Positions 36,331 to 46,268 of a stretch of 64,000 bases of DNA are shown here, one piece after another. Origin of the DNA: Alphaproteobacteria bacterium (GTDB taxonomy: Bacteria; Pseudomonadota; Alphaproteobacteria; Micropepsales; Micropepsaceae). The stretch covers positions 1 to 64,000 of the forward strand of contig JADHVO010000010.1 of the NCBI GenBank assembly GCA_016783965.1, in the 5' to 3' direction. The notes below the pieces were generated by a model. The model ran no database searches and was not told the DNA's origin. It saw only the letters and a list, made by a program, of their open reading frames with translations. The translations under genes were made by a program, and so were the position numbers. The number at the start of each line of letters is the position of its first letter. Within the stretch, counting starts at the first letter, position 1.

Positions 36331-36510
36331 TTACGCTTCGGTCTTGGTGACTTCGCGGCCGTCGTAGTGGCCGCAGGCGCCGCAGACGTGATGCGGGCGC
36401 TTCTGCTCACCGCAGTTCGGGCACTCATTGTGGGCCGGGGTGGCCAGGCGATGGTGCGCCCGTCGCATGTTGCGCTTGCTGGGCGAGGTTTTTCTTTTGG
36501 GCACCGCCAT
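36331..36510 (-). CDS. rpmF: 50S ribosomal protein L32
   Basis: 59 residues, too short for many gene callers. [20 protein letters not shown] is the usual start; zinc-ribbon Cys pairs are NECPNCGEQ and [19 protein letters not shown] ribosome site precedes ATG 36510. It is the head of the plsX-fabH unit and follows the DUF177 gene by about 150 bases. Confidence 0.96.
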   Translation of the reverse strand: MAVPKRKTSPSKRNMRRAHHRLATPAHNECPNCGEQKRPHHVCGACGHYDGREVTKTEA

Positions 36511-36663
36511 GGCGGGTCAACTCCTTTAGCTGCCTTCTGCGGAATCATATGGCATGGCGCGTTGGACGCGCTGGCCTTCCGGCAGGGCGGGCAAATCGAG
36601 CGGGGGAAGTAACAGGAATCCCCTCGCGGTTTCAAGCCGGATTTCCGTGAACTTTCAGGGGCC

Positions 36664-37209
36664 TTAAGGCCGGTTTTTCAAACCTTTCAGCACCGCGAAG
36701 GGGTTCTCGCGGGCAGGTTCCGCCTCGCCCAAGGCAGCAGGTGCAGCAAATTCCACACCCGGCGCCCGTGGATAAGGGTCCAGCGCCAGCGTGAATTCCT
36801 CCAGCAGCGGTCCGGCAACGTCGTATTCCAGACTGACGATTTCCTCCGGCACCTCGTCGTCGCCGGCTCCCGCCCCCAGCGGAATCACCTCGTTCGGCTT
36901 GAGCCTTGTGTGATGGGCCACGTGCAGCTCGCGGTGAACGTGCCTCTCGATCCGGCTCTTCACCGGTTCCAGCGTCACCACGCAGTCCTGCACCACGTCC
37001 GCCACCAGGTCTGCATCGAGCGCGAACCGGTTCGCCGAGTGCTTGCGCAGGTGCACCTTGGCGCCGAACGACTCTACCGCCGGCACTTCGGCCCACGCAG
37101 CAATACGCGCCCGATCCTCGGCATCTGCCTCGAGCGTGATTTCCGTGCCGTTCCGGCCGAGATCGCCGAGGTCGTATTCGTATTCGAAGGGCTTGTCGTC
37201 GCGGTTCAT
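36664..37209 (-). CDS. DUF177 / YceD-family protein
   Basis: 181 residues. Characteristic features: a YDLGDLGRNGTEITLEAD start, VPAVESFGAKVHLRKH, the DVVQDCVVTLEPVKSRIERH core and an acidic PEEIVSLEYDVAGPLLEEF end. The family is involved in 23S rRNA accumulation or translation in plants and bacteria and almost always precedes rpmF. It begins 2 bases after the cytochrome chaperone gene. Confidence 0.9.
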   Translation of the reverse strand: MNRDDKPFEYEYDLGDLGRNGTEITLEADAEDRARIAAWAEVPAVESFGAKVHLRKHSANRFALDADLVADVVQDCVVTLEPVKSRIERHVHRELHVAHHTRLKPNEVIPLGAGAGDDEVPEEIVSLEYDVAGPLLEEFTLALDPYPRAPGVEFAAPAALGEAEPARENPFAVLKGLKNRP

Positions 37210-37211
37210 GG

Positions 37212-37733
37212 TCAGGCCGATGTGGGGTTCAGTGTCCCGAAATCAAGCGTGCCGTTCGCAGGATTGGAGAGCTTCAGGGATTCGCGTGCCGAAAGCGCGT
37301 ATCTGGCGAGGATTTTCGCATTGCGGGCCATGTCCTTGCGTCCGCGATAGACGTTGCGCAGGATGGCCTCGGCGAGCTCGCCCTCGCTTTTCGCCGCTTC
37401 ATAGGCGTGCATGCGGCCGTTGAAGGCGAGCCCCAGCTTCTTCATGCGCGGCCCCATGCCCATGTCGCCATTGCCGAGATCGCGCAGCGCCTCGTCGAAA
37501 CCTGTGAAGATCGTGTCCGTCAGCTTGCGCGCCACCGCGCCCATGCCCGCGGCGTTCAACCGTCCGAGAGCCAGCCAGGCGTGCAGCGCCAGCACATCGA
37601 ACCGCCCGTCCACAGTGTCGTCGACCCCGAGCGCCTGGAAAAACACCGGCCGGCGGGCGGCGGCGTTGATCTCTTCATAAAGCGTCCGCGCCAGCCGGGC
37701 GTCCGGTGACTGGCGGCGCAGGATATTCAGCAT
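37212..37733 (-). CDS. Ubiquinol-cytochrome c chaperone (CBP3-like)
   Basis: 173 residues with the CBP3/UPF0174 pattern: ARTLYEEINAAARRPVFFQA, GRFDVLALHAWLALGRL, RKLTDTIFTGFDEALRDLG and MGPRMKKLGLAFNGRMHAYE. Mitochondrial CBP3 guides cytochrome b into complex III; bacterial members are presumed to assist bc1 assembly. Cytosolic or membrane-associated. Codirectional with DUF177 and rpmF and divergent from the BamE-like gene. Confidence 0.9.
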   Translation of the reverse strand: MLNILRRQSPDARLARTLYEEINAAARRPVFFQALGVDDTVDGRFDVLALHAWLALGRLNAAGMGAVARKLTDTIFTGFDEALRDLGNGDMGMGPRMKKLGLAFNGRMHAYEAAKSEGELAEAILRNVYRGRKDMARNAKILARYALSARESLKLSNPANGTLDFGTLNPTSA

Positions 37734-37829
37734 GGCGGAACTCTTAACCCTGGATGACTTGCCAAAAGGGCCGCAGCAAGGCTAGCACGTGCGCCCGGGC
37801 GGGATGTATCGTTTCGAAGGACAAAGTGC

Positions 37830-38324
37830 ATGCGAAAAACGGTTCTGGTGCTGGCGGCACTGGCGGTCATCGGCTGCACGCCGGTGGTCAACAACCGCGG
37901 CTACCTGCCCGATCCCGACGCCGAGAAGAAGATCACGGTCGGGAAGGACACCAAGACCAGCATCCAGCAGGCACTCGGCGATCCCTCGACCCAGGCGACG
38001 TTCGTCCAGGCCGGCGACGCCTGGTACTACATCACCAGCATCGAGAAGCAGGTCGCGTTCTTCGATCCCACCGTTACCTCGCGCGCCATCCTCGCGGTCT
38101 ATTTCGACAAGGACGGCAAGGTCACCGACCTCAAGCACTACTCGCTGCGCGACGGCCATATCGTCGCCTTCGAAACCCGCGAGACGCCGACCAAGGGCAA
38201 GGAACTCACCTTCCTCCAGCAGCTCTTCAATGCGACGCCGGGCGTGCCGCTCGGCGGGGGCCAGGGCAACCAGAACCCCGGCGGCGGCAACGGCCCGCCC
38301 AGTGGCGGCGGCGGCATTCCGTAA
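37830..38324 (+). CDS. SmpA/OmlA (BamE-like) outer-membrane lipoprotein
   Basis: 164 residues. Signal peptide MRKTVLVLAALAVIGC ends at the lipobox Cys. The BamE fold follows (LPDPDAEKKITVGKDTKTSI, QQALGDPSTQATFVQAGDAW, TSRAILAVYFDKDGKVTDL), and then an alphaproteobacterial Gly/Pro/Asn-rich tail. BamE-like proteins support outer-membrane protein assembly by the Bam complex. Divergent from the cytochrome chaperone; the gene ends in the bidirectional terminator shared with hppA. Confidence 0.88.
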   Translation: MRKTVLVLAALAVIGCTPVVNNRGYLPDPDAEKKITVGKDTKTSIQQALGDPSTQATFVQAGDAWYYITSIEKQVAFFDPTVTSRAILAVYFDKDGKVTDLKHYSLRDGHIVAFETRETPTKGKELTFLQQLFNATPGVPLGGGQGNQNPGGGNGPPSGGGGIP

Positions 38325-38340
38325 TGATCTACAAACAAAG

Positions 38341-38366
38341 ACGCCCGGGACTTTTGTCCCGGGCGT
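38341..38366. terminator. Bidirectional terminator between bamE-like gene and hppA
   Basis: Perfect 11-bp stem ACGCCCGGGAC / GTCCCGGGCGT with a TTTT loop. T-rich sequence follows on the plus strand (TTTCGTT) and on the minus strand (CTTTGTTT), so it can stop both converging genes. Confidence 0.85.
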
Positions 38367-38388
38367 TTTCGTTCGTGTTCGGATCAGA

Positions 38389-40518
38389 TCAGCCGAGATG
38401 GGCCAGCGTCGCCAGCAGCAGCAGGGCCACGATGTTGGTGATCTTGATCATCGGGTTCACGGCCGGACCGGCGGTATCCTTGTAGGGATCGCCGACGGTG
38501 TCGCCGGTCACCGCCGCCTTGTGGGCGTCGGAGCCTTTGCCGCCGAAATGGCCGTCCTCGATGTACTTCTTCGCGTTGTCCCACGCGCCACCGCCCGAGG
38601 TCATCGAGATGGCGACGAACAGGCCCGTGACGATCACGCCCATGAGCATGGCGCCCAGCGCGTCGAACGCCGCGGTCTTGCCGGCGACCCAGTCCACCAG
38701 GAAGAACAGCACGATCGGCGAGAACACCGGCAGCATCGACGGGATCACCATCTCGCGGATGGCGGCCCGCGTCAGCAGGTCGACCGCGCGCGCATAGTTC
38801 GGCTTCTGCGTGCCCTGCATGATGCCGGGCATTTCCTTGAACTGCTTGCGCACTTCCTCGACCACTGCAGAGGCCGCACGGCCGACCGCGGTCATCGCGA
38901 TGCCGCCGAACAGGTACGGTAGCATGCCGCCAAAGAAGAGGCCGACCACGACCCACGGGTTCGCGAGGCTGAAGGTCGGCTGCTCGACGCCGGCGAAGAA
39001 GCCGGTGCCCGAGGCCGAGAAGTACTTCAGGTCCTGCGTGTAGGCCGCGAACAGCACCAGAGCGCCCAGACCGGCCGAGCCGATCGCGTAACCCTTGGTA
39101 ACGGCCTTGGTCGTGTTGCCGACCGCGTCGAGCGCATCTGTCGTCTTGCGCACGTCGCCTTCCAGGCCCGACATCTCGGCGATGCCGCCGGCGTTGTCGG
39201 TGACCGGACCGAACGCATCGAGCGCCACGACCATGCCGGCGAGCGACAGCATCGTGGAGACCGCGATCGCGATGCCGAACAGGCCCGCCATCAGGTAGGT
39301 CACGATGATGCCGGCGCAGATCACGAGCGCCGGCGCAGCCGTCGCTTCCATCGAGACCGCGAGGCCGCGGATCACGTTGGTGCCATGGCCGGTTACGGAG
39401 GCTTCCGCGATCGCCTTCACGGGCGTGAAGTTCGTGCCGGTGTAGTACTCGGTGATCACGATGATCATCGCGGTGACCGCGAGACCCACCACGCCGCACC
39501 AGAACAGCGTCATGCCGGTGAAGCTGGTGTCGCCGATCGTCAGCGTGTTGTCCATGCCGACGAGGTAGTTCGTCAGCGGCCACAGGCCGATGAGCGAGAG
39601 CACCATCGTCGCCGCGACTCCCTTGTACATCGCGCCCATGATGTTCTTCGACGCACCGAGACGCACGAAGAACGTGCCGATGATCGACGTCACGATCGAC
39701 ATGCCGGCGATCGCCAGCGGATAGAGCATCAGCGCGCTCTTCTGCTCGCCCTGGAAGTAGATCGAGGCCAGCACCATCGTGGCGACCGTCGTCACCGCGA
39801 AGGTCTCGAACAGGTCGGCCGCCATGCCGGCGCAGTCGCCGACATTGTCGCCCACGTTGTCGGCGATGGTCGCCGGGTTGCGCGGATCGTCTTCCGGGAT
39901 ACCGGCTTCAACCTTGCCGACCATGTCGCCGCCGACGTCCGCACCCTTGGTGAAGATGCCGCCGCCGAGACGGGCGAAGATCGAGATCAGCGAGGCGCCG
40001 AAGCCGAGGCCGACGAGGCTGTCGACAACGGTGCGGCTCTGCTCCGGATCGTCCAGCGACAGGCCGAGGCCGAAGCGCAGGAAGGTGTAATAGCCGGCGA
40101 CGGCGAGCAGGCCGAGGCCCACCACCAGCATGCCGGTCACCGCGCCCGAGCGGAACGCGACCGAGAGGCCGGTCGCCAGGCCCTGGCGCGAGGCTTCCGC
40201 GGTGCGGACGTTGGCGCGCACCGACACATACATGCCGATATAGCCCGCAGCGCCCGACAGCGCCGCGCCGATCAGGAAGCCGACGGCCACCTGCCAGCCC
40301 AGCGCGAACAAGGCGACGATGAAGATGACGACGCCGACCATGGCGATCGTCATGTACTGGCGGTTGAGATAGGCGCCGGCGCCCTCCTGGACGGCAGCGG
40401 CGATTTCCTGCATGCGCGCGGTGCCCGCGCTCAGCGACAGGACGGAGCGGATGGTCCAGGCGCCGTACAGCAGCGCCAGAACACCCGCCACAAGGACGAG
40501 TTCTAGGTCTAAGCCCAT
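38389..40518 (-). CDS. hppA: Proton-translocating membrane pyrophosphatase
   Basis: About 709 residues, multi-pass. The substrate site [20 protein letters not shown] and the acidic [19 protein letters not shown] loop are present. [18 protein letters not shown] carries Lys in the position typical of potassium-independent H+-pumping enzymes. It couples PPi hydrolysis to proton export across the inner membrane. ATG 40518 after AGGGATC gives the usual start [12 protein letters not shown]; the frame extends 19 codons further without support. Convergent with the BamE-like gene. Confidence 0.94.
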   Translation of the reverse strand: MGLDLELVLVAGVLALLYGAWTIRSVLSLSAGTARMQEIAAAVQEGAGAYLNRQYMTIAMVGVVIFIVALFALGWQVAVGFLIGAALSGAAGYIGMYVSVRANVRTAEASRQGLATGLSVAFRSGAVTGMLVVGLGLLAVAGYYTFLRFGLGLSLDDPEQSRTVVDSLVGLGFGASLISIFARLGGGIFTKGADVGGDMVGKVEAGIPEDDPRNPATIADNVGDNVGDCAGMAADLFETFAVTTVATMVLASIYFQGEQKSALMLYPLAIAGMSIVTSIIGTFFVRLGASKNIMGAMYKGVAATMVLSLIGLWPLTNYLVGMDNTLTIGDTSFTGMTLFWCGVVGLAVTAMIIVITEYYTGTNFTPVKAIAEASVTGHGTNVIRGLAVSMEATAAPALVICAGIIVTYLMAGLFGIAIAVSTMLSLAGMVVALDAFGPVTDNAGGIAEMSGLEGDVRKTTDALDAVGNTTKAVTKGYAIGSAGLGALVLFAAYTQDLKYFSASGTGFFAGVEQPTFSLANPWVVVGLFFGGMLPYLFGGIAMTAVGRAASAVVEEVRKQFKEMPGIMQGTQKPNYARAVDLLTRAAIREMVIPSMLPVFSPIVLFFLVDWVAGKTAAFDALGAMLMGVIVTGLFVAISMTSGGGAWDNAKKYIEDGHFGGKGSDAHKAAVTGDTVGDPYKDTAGPAVNPMIKITNIVALLLLATLAHLG

Positions 40519-40699
40519 TTGATTGATCCCTACGTTGTTTGGCTCTTCGGACGGCGCGTTACCGCCCGTCCCCATGGCCGGCGGAAGGACCTAACCGCTT
40601 CAAGGGCGCGCGAGGTATGCCAAAAGGCGCTTGTCCGCGCAACCGCGTGTTTGACACGTTGGCGGGGCCGGAATCGGCAGGATTCCCGGCTTTTCGGCC

Positions 40700-41209
40700 C
40701 TACTGTTGCGGATGTGCGGCAGGTTTCGCCGGCCGGGTCGCGCCCCCCGTTTCGGCCACCTGCTCCGGGGGCATCGGGGCCTGGGTCGCATGCAGGGGCG
40801 AGAACTGGACGCCCGTATCTTTTGCGCCGTCGCCGAAGATGATCTGCGCGACCTTGGCCTCTCCGACGATGCGCTTGGCGTCGTCCAGCAGGCGCGCGCC
40901 CAGCAATTTCGCGTCCACCTTGGTCGGATCCGCCGCGAGCGCCACAGGCGCGGCGTTCACGTCGCGGACGAAGGCATCCTGGATGAACGCCATCTTCTCG
41001 CGGATATCCAGCGCCGCACTGGTGCTCGACGCCACGAGGTGGGACGAGATGTAGGAGTAGCCCAGCAGCTTGCCGTTCTTCGTCATCGGTGCAATGAGGA
41101 ACGGCATCTCCACATTTGTGCCTGGATCGCCGGCCTTCTCGGCAAAAGCCGCCGTGCCGCCAAGAGCGGCAAGCGACAGCATGAGGACAAGGGAACGGAT
41201 CGCACGCAT
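40700..41209 (-). CDS. Hypothetical exported protein
   Basis: 169 residues. Signal peptide LVLMLSLAALGGTAAFA is followed by MPFLIAPMTKNGKLLGYSYI and a segment with HLVASSTSAALDIREKMAFI and IQDAFVRDVNAAPVALAAD; a Pro/Ala-rich tail ends it. Similar proteins occur beside thiL or hppA in alphaproteobacteria, but I know no function; it is likely periplasmic. Codirectional with thiL (57 bases upstream) and hppA. Confidence 0.65.
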   Translation of the reverse strand: MRAIRSLVLMLSLAALGGTAAFAEKAGDPGTNVEMPFLIAPMTKNGKLLGYSYISSHLVASSTSAALDIREKMAFIQDAFVRDVNAAPVALAADPTKVDAKLLGARLLDDAKRIVGEAKVAQIIFGDGAKDTGVQFSPLHATQAPMPPEQVAETGGATRPAKPAAHPQQ

Positions 41210-41265
41210 GGCGCGATTGTCGCCGCCGGCCGGTTAACGCCGGTTTACCAGCGTGGCTTGAGCGC

Positions 41266-42207
41266 TCAGAAGTGCTCCCACCCCTTCTTCACCACCGGCA
41301 TCACCCGGCCGTCTTGCCCGAGCAGGGCGACCCCCCTGCCCTTCGCGACAAACCCGATCTCGCTCACCCGCACCCCAGCCGCTTTCGCCGCCGCCATCAC
41401 CTGCGTACGCTTCCCGCGCGGCGCCGTGAACGCGATCTCGTAGTCGTCGCCTGCCGTCACCGCCCGCACCACGTCCCCGTCGAACCGCCTGAGTGCCTGC
41501 GATAGGGGCACGCGTTCCGCGATCACCGCGACGTGCACGTTCGAGACGTCCGCGATGTGCCCGAGGTCCGCGAGCAGCCCGTCCGACACGTCCAGCGCAG
41601 CGCTGGCAATCCCGCGCAATCTCAGCCCAAGCGCCACCCGCGGCTCCGGCACGCGATAGCGCGCGATCAGCGCCGCCTCGCGCTTCTTCGCCTTGAGCGC
41701 CCGCAAACCGGCGCCGCTGTCGCCGATCGTCCCGGTGACGAACACCAGATCGCCGGGCCCGGCGCCGCGCCGCAGGATCGCCCGGCCCTTCGGCACCCAC
41801 CCGAACGCCGTCACCGAGACACTGAGCGGACCCGGGGTCGAGGACATGTCCCCGCCCAGCAGCGACACCCCGAACGCCTTCTGGTCCGCCGCCAGCCCGC
41901 TCGCGAACCTCCGCAGCCACCCCTCGCGCACCGGCTTCGGCAGCGACAAGGTCAGCAAATAGCCAAACGGCTCCGCCCCCTTGGCCGCCAGGTCCGACAA
42001 ATTCACCCGCAGCGCCCGCCTGGCGACCACGTCGGCGGCCTCGTTGGGAAAGAAGTCGACGCCCGCGACGATCGCGTCCGTCGTCGCCACAAGCTCGCGC
42101 CCGGCGCGCGGGGCAATCAGCGCAACGTCGTCCGTCAGCCCCAGCGCACCCTTTCCGGCCAGCGGCGCGAACAGCTCTGCGATCAGTTCGAATTCGGATT
42201 TGGGCAT
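41266..42207 (-). CDS. thiL: Thiamine-monophosphate kinase
   Basis: About 313 residues. SEFELIAELFAPLAGKGALG and LTDDVALIAP form the N-terminal ATP/Mg region; TTDAIVAGVDFFP, LSDLAAKGAEPFGYLL, VTGTIGDSGAGL and LDVSDGLLADLGHI are the other ThiL boxes. The enzyme makes thiamine diphosphate from thiamine phosphate in the cytosol. ATG 42207 is the family start; the frame runs 65 codons further without similarity. Normally follows nusB directly; here about 300 bases and a small opposing gene separate them. Confidence 0.94.
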   Translation of the reverse strand: MPKSEFELIAELFAPLAGKGALGLTDDVALIAPRAGRELVATTDAIVAGVDFFPNEAADVVARRALRVNLSDLAAKGAEPFGYLLTLSLPKPVREGWLRRFASGLAADQKAFGVSLLGGDMSSTPGPLSVSVTAFGWVPKGRAILRRGAGPGDLVFVTGTIGDSGAGLRALKAKKREAALIARYRVPEPRVALGLRLRGIASAALDVSDGLLADLGHIADVSNVHVAVIAERVPLSQALRRFDGDVVRAVTAGDDYEIAFTAPRGKRTQVMAAAKAAGVRVSEIGFVAKGRGVALLGQDGRVMPVVKKGWEHF

Positions 42208-42306
42208 AAATGAGGAGTTCCTGCGCCCCTCAGGTTTAGCACCGCGACAGTGAAGGTGTCGCGGTTGTAACGCCGGTCGATGTGGCCACTGTCCTAGGAT
42301 CGCGCC

Positions 42307-42513
42307 ATGGACGATCCCGCCTCGCGCGCCCAGCAACGTGTTCTGCTTCTCGCCGTCGTGCTTGCGGCGGCGCTGATGGGGATTCTCTTCGCCGCGAGCC
42401 AATTGTATCCGGGAATCGTGAGCCCCGACTCGCGCGTCTGGATTTCCTTCACCGCCATCTCCGGCGCGGCGATCCTCTTCGCCGTCGTAAGACTGCGCAA
42501 TCCGCGCCGCTAG
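42307..42513 (+). CDS. Small membrane protein, convergent with nusB
   Basis: 68 residues: a polar start, a hydrophobic helix (VLLLAVVLAAALMGILFAA), a short loop with YPGIVSPDSRVWI, a second helix (FTAISGAAILFAVV) and a basic end. Two membrane segments, no family known. It overlaps the nusB stop by 4 bases on the opposite strand and sits in the nusB-thiL gap. Weak but plausible as a gene. Confidence 0.5.
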   Translation: MDDPASRAQQRVLLLAVVLAAALMGILFAASQLYPGIVSPDSRVWISFTAISGAAILFAVVRLRNPRR

Positions 42514-42995
42514 AACTGCAGCTCGTCGTCCGGCGGCGTTTCACCGAACTCGGCGGCGCGTTTCCTGTGCGCCAGCCGGTCCAGCGCCGCGTTCACGAAT
42601 TTCGGCTCGTCGCCGGAGAAGAACGCGTGCGTCAGCTCGACATATTCGTCGATCACCGCCTTCGCCGGCACGTCGTGCCGCGCGATCAGCTCGAACGCCG
42701 CCGCGCGAAGGATGGCGCGCAGGATCGAGTCCACCCGCTCCAGCTTCCAGTCCCTGGACAGTACCCTGGCGATCGAGCGATCGATCTCGACCTGATGATG
42801 CGGCACGCCGCGCACGATGCTTCCGAAGAACTCCTCGTCTGCTTCGCCGCCGCTGATCTCCGGCTCGCGGCCCAGCCGGTGATCGATGAACTCCGCCGCG
42901 ACCGTCTCCGCGTCCTCGCCGGCCAACTCCATCTGATAGAGCGCCTGCACCGCCCCCAGCCGCGCCGCCCGACGCGGCTCGAACAGGCTCGTCAT
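42510..42995 (-). CDS. nusB: Transcription antitermination protein NusB
   Basis: About 161 residues. [20 protein letters not shown] is the N-terminal NusB helix; [18 protein letters not shown] and [20 protein letters not shown] are the conserved C-terminal boxes. NusB with NusE binds boxA RNA in rRNA operons. ATG 42995 overlaps the ribH stop by 4 bases (ATGA). The frame is open upstream but without NusB similarity. Confidence 0.94.
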   Translation of the reverse strand: MTSLFEPRRAARLGAVQALYQMELAGEDAETVAAEFIDHRLGREPEISGGEADEEFFGSIVRGVPHHQVEIDRSIARVLSRDWKLERVDSILRAILRAAAFELIARHDVPAKAVIDEYVELTHAFFSGDEPKFVNAALDRLAHRKRAAEFGETPPDDELQF

Positions 42996-43450
42996 CGGTT
43001 GAGGCCAAGGCGATGCTTCGCAGCGATCAGCGCCAGCGCCGCGCGCGCCGCATCGCCACCCTTGTCCCCGTCCTCGGGCGAGGCGCGTTCCAGCGCCTGG
43101 CGCTCGTTCTCGCAGGTCAGGATGCCATTGCCGACGCACAGGCCGTGCTCGATGCCGAGGTGCAACAGGCCGCGTGCCGATTCATTCGATACGATCTCGA
43201 AATGGTAGGTCTCGCCGCGGATCACGCAGCCCAGCGCGACATAGCCATCATAGTACTTCCCGCCGTGCTCCCCCGCACGCGACGCCAGTGCGATGGTCGT
43301 GGGGATCTCGAGCGCGCCGGGCACCGTGATGCGGTCGAAATAGGCACCGCCCTTCTCCAGCGCCGCCGTCGCGCCATCGAGCAGCATGTCGGAGATGTGC
43401 GAATAGAATCGTGCCTCGACGATCAGGATATTGGGCTTGTCGGGGTTCAT
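42992..43450 (-). CDS. ribH: 6,7-dimethyl-8-ribityllumazine synthase
   Basis: 152 residues. Substrate-binding and catalytic segments: [38 protein letters not shown] (His catalytic), and [15 protein letters not shown]. It condenses the butanone phosphate from RibB with the ribitylamino-pyrimidine; the product feeds RibE. It starts within the ribBA stop (ATGA) and its own stop overlaps nusB, so ribBA-ribH-nusB are coupled. Confidence 0.95.
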   Translation of the reverse strand: MNPDKPNILIVEARFYSHISDMLLDGATAALEKGGAYFDRITVPGALEIPTTIALASRAGEHGGKYYDGYVALGCVIRGETYHFEIVSNESARGLLHLGIEHGLCVGNGILTCENERQALERASPEDGDKGGDAARAALALIAAKHRLGLNR

Positions 43451-44580
43451 GCGCCGTCCTTCTGCTTGCCGCGGATCGCATGCGTTCCGACGATGTTGAG
43501 ATCATAACCTTCCAGCGCCACGACCTTCTTCTCCGGTGTGTCGGTGAGCAGGATCATGTCCTTGATACCCAGGTCCAGCAGGATCTGCGCGCCGACGCCG
43601 TACTCCTTCACCCGCCGCCGGTCGACCTCGTCCGCTGTGCGCCGCATGATCACGTCGGAGACAAAGGTCGGCCGCGTTGCGCGCAGCAGCACCACGACCC
43701 CGCGGCCTTCCTTGGCGATGATCCGCATGGACTCGCCCAGCACGTCGCGCTCATACGGTTTCCAGTCCAGCATGTCGGAGAAGATGTTCACCGCGTGCAT
43801 GCGCACCAGCACCGGCTCCGGTGTCGAGATATCGCCCTTCACCAGCGCGATGTGCTCGGCATATTCCAGCTCGTTCACATAGACGATCATCGTCCACTCG
43901 CCGCCATTGTGGCTCTCGAACGGCGTCTCGACCTTGCGCTTGACGAAGTGATCGTATTTGCGGCGGTAGTGGATCAGATCCGCGATGGTCCCGATCTTCA
44001 GCCCGTGCAGCTGCGCGAACGGCACCAAGTCCGGCAGGCGGGCCATGGTGCCGTCGTCGTTCATGATCTCGCAGATCACGCCCGCCGGGTTCAGTCCCGC
44101 GAGCCGCGCGATGTCGACCGACGCTTCCGTATGTCCCGCGCGCACCAGCGCCCCGCCATGCCGCGCGACCAATGGGAACACATGGCCCGGAGAGGTGATG
44201 TCCTTGGCGCTCTTCGTCGGATCGATCGCCACCGAAATCGTATGCGCGCGGTCATGCGCGGAGATGCCCGTCGAAATGCCCTCCTTGGCCTCGATCGACA
44301 CCGTGAACGCCGTCTGGTTCGGCGTGCCGTTCACCGCCGTCATCATCGGGATGTTCAGCGCGTCGGCGCGATCCTGCGTCAGCGCCAGGCAGATCAGGCC
44401 GCGGCCGTACTTGGCCATGAAGTTCACCGCTGCCGGTGTCGCCATCTGCGCCGGGATCACGAGGTCGCCCTCATTCTCGCGGTCGTCGGCGTCCATCAGA
44501 ATGAACATCTTGCCGTTGCGCGCATCCTCGATGACGTCTTCGATGTTCGCGATGTAGTCGTGATAGACGTTGACGGTCAT
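43447..44580 (-). CDS. ribBA: 3,4-dihydroxy-2-butanone-4-phosphate synthase with degenerate GTP cyclohydrolase II domain
   Basis: 377 residues. The N-terminal DHBP synthase is intact: [50 protein letters not shown] and [13 protein letters not shown]. The C-terminal GCHII-like domain keeps [16 protein letters not shown] and [19 protein letters not shown] but lacks the Cys-rich zinc site (C-x10-CxC) of active GCHII. So the protein is expected to act only as RibB, and GTP cyclohydrolase II must be encoded elsewhere. ATG 44580 overlaps the ribE stop; upstream frame extension is not real. Confidence 0.93.
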   Translation of the reverse strand: MTVNVYHDYIANIEDVIEDARNGKMFILMDADDRENEGDLVIPAQMATPAAVNFMAKYGRGLICLALTQDRADALNIPMMTAVNGTPNQTAFTVSIEAKEGISTGISAHDRAHTISVAIDPTKSAKDITSPGHVFPLVARHGGALVRAGHTEASVDIARLAGLNPAGVICEIMNDDGTMARLPDLVPFAQLHGLKIGTIADLIHYRRKYDHFVKRKVETPFESHNGGEWTMIVYVNELEYAEHIALVKGDISTPEPVLVRMHAVNIFSDMLDWKPYERDVLGESMRIIAKEGRGVVVLLRATRPTFVSDVIMRRTADEVDRRRVKEYGVGAQILLDLGIKDMILLTDTPEKKVVALEGYDLNIVGTHAIRGKQKDGA

Positions 44581-45170
44581 TTGCCCAGTATCCTCGCGAC
44601 GTAGCGCGCCAGCAGATCGATTTCCAAATTCACTTTCGATCCTGGCTTGGCCTTGCCGAACGTAGTCACCTTGAAAGTGTGCGGGATGATGTTCACGCCG
44701 AAGCGCGTGCTGTCCACTTCGTTCACGGTCAGCGACACGCCGTCCAGCGCCACCGAACCTTTGGGCGCGATGAACCTGGCCAGCGCCACCGGCACCTCGA
44801 ACATCATGCGCGTGCTCTCGCCTTCCGGCGCCACCAGCTTCACCTCGGCCACGCCGTCGACGTGACCGGAGACGATGTGCCCCCCGAACTCGTCGCCCAC
44901 GCGCATCGGCCGCTCCAGGTTCACCGGATCGTTCATCTTCCAGCTTCCCAGCGTCGTCTTCGACAGCGTCTCGCCGGACACGGTCACCGCGAACCAGTTG
45001 TCCTTGCCGGTGCCCTTGTCGACCACGGTCAGGCACGCGCCGCTGCACGCGATCGACGCGCCCATCGGCACGTTGGAAAGATCCAGCGCCGTCGAGATCA
45101 CGATATGCGTGTCGCCGCGCTTCTCGATGTGGCGCACCCGTCCGACGTCGGTGACAATACCTGTGAACAT
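44577..45170 (-). CDS. ribE: Riboflavin synthase, alpha chain
   Basis: 197 residues in two lumazine-binding repeats: the start MFTGIVTDVGRVRHIEKRG and DLSNVPMGASIACSGACLTV, then FGGHIVSGHVDGVAEVKLVA and APKGSVALDGVSLTVNEVD. It dismutates two lumazines to riboflavin in the cytosol. The gene begins 9 bases after ribD and overlaps ribBA by 4 bases. No FMN riboswitch is evident upstream of this cluster in the window. Confidence 0.95.
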   Translation of the reverse strand: MFTGIVTDVGRVRHIEKRGDTHIVISTALDLSNVPMGASIACSGACLTVVDKGTGKDNWFAVTVSGETLSKTTLGSWKMNDPVNLERPMRVGDEFGGHIVSGHVDGVAEVKLVAPEGESTRMMFEVPVALARFIAPKGSVALDGVSLTVNEVDSTRFGVNIIPHTFKVTTFGKAKPGSKVNLEIDLLARYVARILGK

Positions 45171-45179
45171 GGATTGGTT

Positions 45180-46268
45180 TTAAGCCTTGCGCCGGTAGCT
45201 TTCCAGAACGTCGGGGCCAAATTTCCGCACCAACGTGCGGGTAAACTTGGGTGCCTCGCCGACGGTCAGCGCCGCCAGCGCGTCGATGGCGCTATGCCCC
45301 GAAGCCCCTAGGGTTATCGGCGCGGTGAAAACCTCCAGCGCATCTGCGTAACCGCGGTCCAGGAACGCCGCGTGCACGGTGGCGCCGCCCTCCACCAGCA
45401 GCCGCGATATGCCAAGCCCGGCGAGATCGTTCAGGACCGCGCCGAGGTCGGGTCTGCCCCGCGCATCGCGCGCAACGCGCACGATCTCGACGCCCGCCGC
45501 CCGAAGCGAATCGCCGCCCTTCTCCGCCGCGGCAAACACCACCGTCGGCTGCCTCTTCGCCGTGGCGACCAGCTTCGAACCCGGCCGCGTGCGCAGCCGC
45601 GTGTCCAGCACGACCCGGAGCGGCGACAGCCCCTCCTGTCCCGGCAGGCGGCAGGTCAGCTCAGGATCGTCCGCCAACGCCGTCTCGACGCCGACCAGGA
45701 TCGCATCGTTCCGTGCACGGAGCAGATGCCCGAAGGCCCGTGCGCGGCCACTCGTGATCCATTTGCTGTCGCCCGTCGCCGACGCCGTCCTGCCGTCCAG
45801 GCTCTGCGCAATCTTGAGCGTGACGAATGGCCGGTTCTCCGCGAGCCGCATCAGAAAGCCCGCATGCGTCTCGCGCGCCTCGGCCTCCAGCACGCCGGTC
45901 ACGACCTCGATCCCCGCCGCTCGCATCTTCGCAAAGCCGGCGCCGGCCGTCCGCGCATCCGGATCCTGCATCGCCGCAACGACGCGCTTCATGCCGGCGC
46001 CGATCAGTGTCTCCGAACACGCCGGAGTGTCCGTCACCGTCGCGCACGGCTCCAGCGTCACATACGCCGTCGCGCCGCGCGCCCGCGCACCCGCCTCTTT
46101 CAAAGCCACCGCTTCCGCATGCGGCCGCCCGCCGTCCTGCGTGCGCCCGCGCCCGACCACCACGCCATCCGCCACGATCACGCAGCCGACCGACGGATTG
46201 CGCCCTGTGCGTCCAACGCCGCGACGCCCAAGCATCAGCGCATGCCGCATATGGTCGACGTCGCTCAC
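45180..46268 (-). CDS. ribD: Bifunctional riboflavin deaminase/reductase
   Basis: About 362 residues. Deaminase zinc residues: PHAEAVALKEAG and TLEPCATVTDTPACSETLI; the reductase half includes TLKIAQSLDGRTASATGDSK and SRLLVEGGATVHAAFLD. It carries out deamination and side-chain reduction in riboflavin synthesis. GTG 46268 is taken as start (VSDVDHMRHALMLGRRG) because it overlaps the CPBP stop as GTGA and matches usual RibD starts; the frame extends further up within the CPBP gene. Confidence 0.93.
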   Translation of the reverse strand: MSDVDHMRHALMLGRRGVGRTGRNPSVGCVIVADGVVVGRGRTQDGGRPHAEAVALKEAGARARGATAYVTLEPCATVTDTPACSETLIGAGMKRVVAAMQDPDARTAGAGFAKMRAAGIEVVTGVLEAEARETHAGFLMRLAENRPFVTLKIAQSLDGRTASATGDSKWITSGRARAFGHLLRARNDAILVGVETALADDPELTCRLPGQEGLSPLRVVLDTRLRTRPGSKLVATAKRQPTVVFAAAEKGGDSLRAAGVEIVRVARDARGRPDLGAVLNDLAGLGISRLLVEGGATVHAAFLDRGYADALEVFTAPITLGASGHSAIDALAALTVGEAPKFTRTLVRKFGPDVLESYRRKA

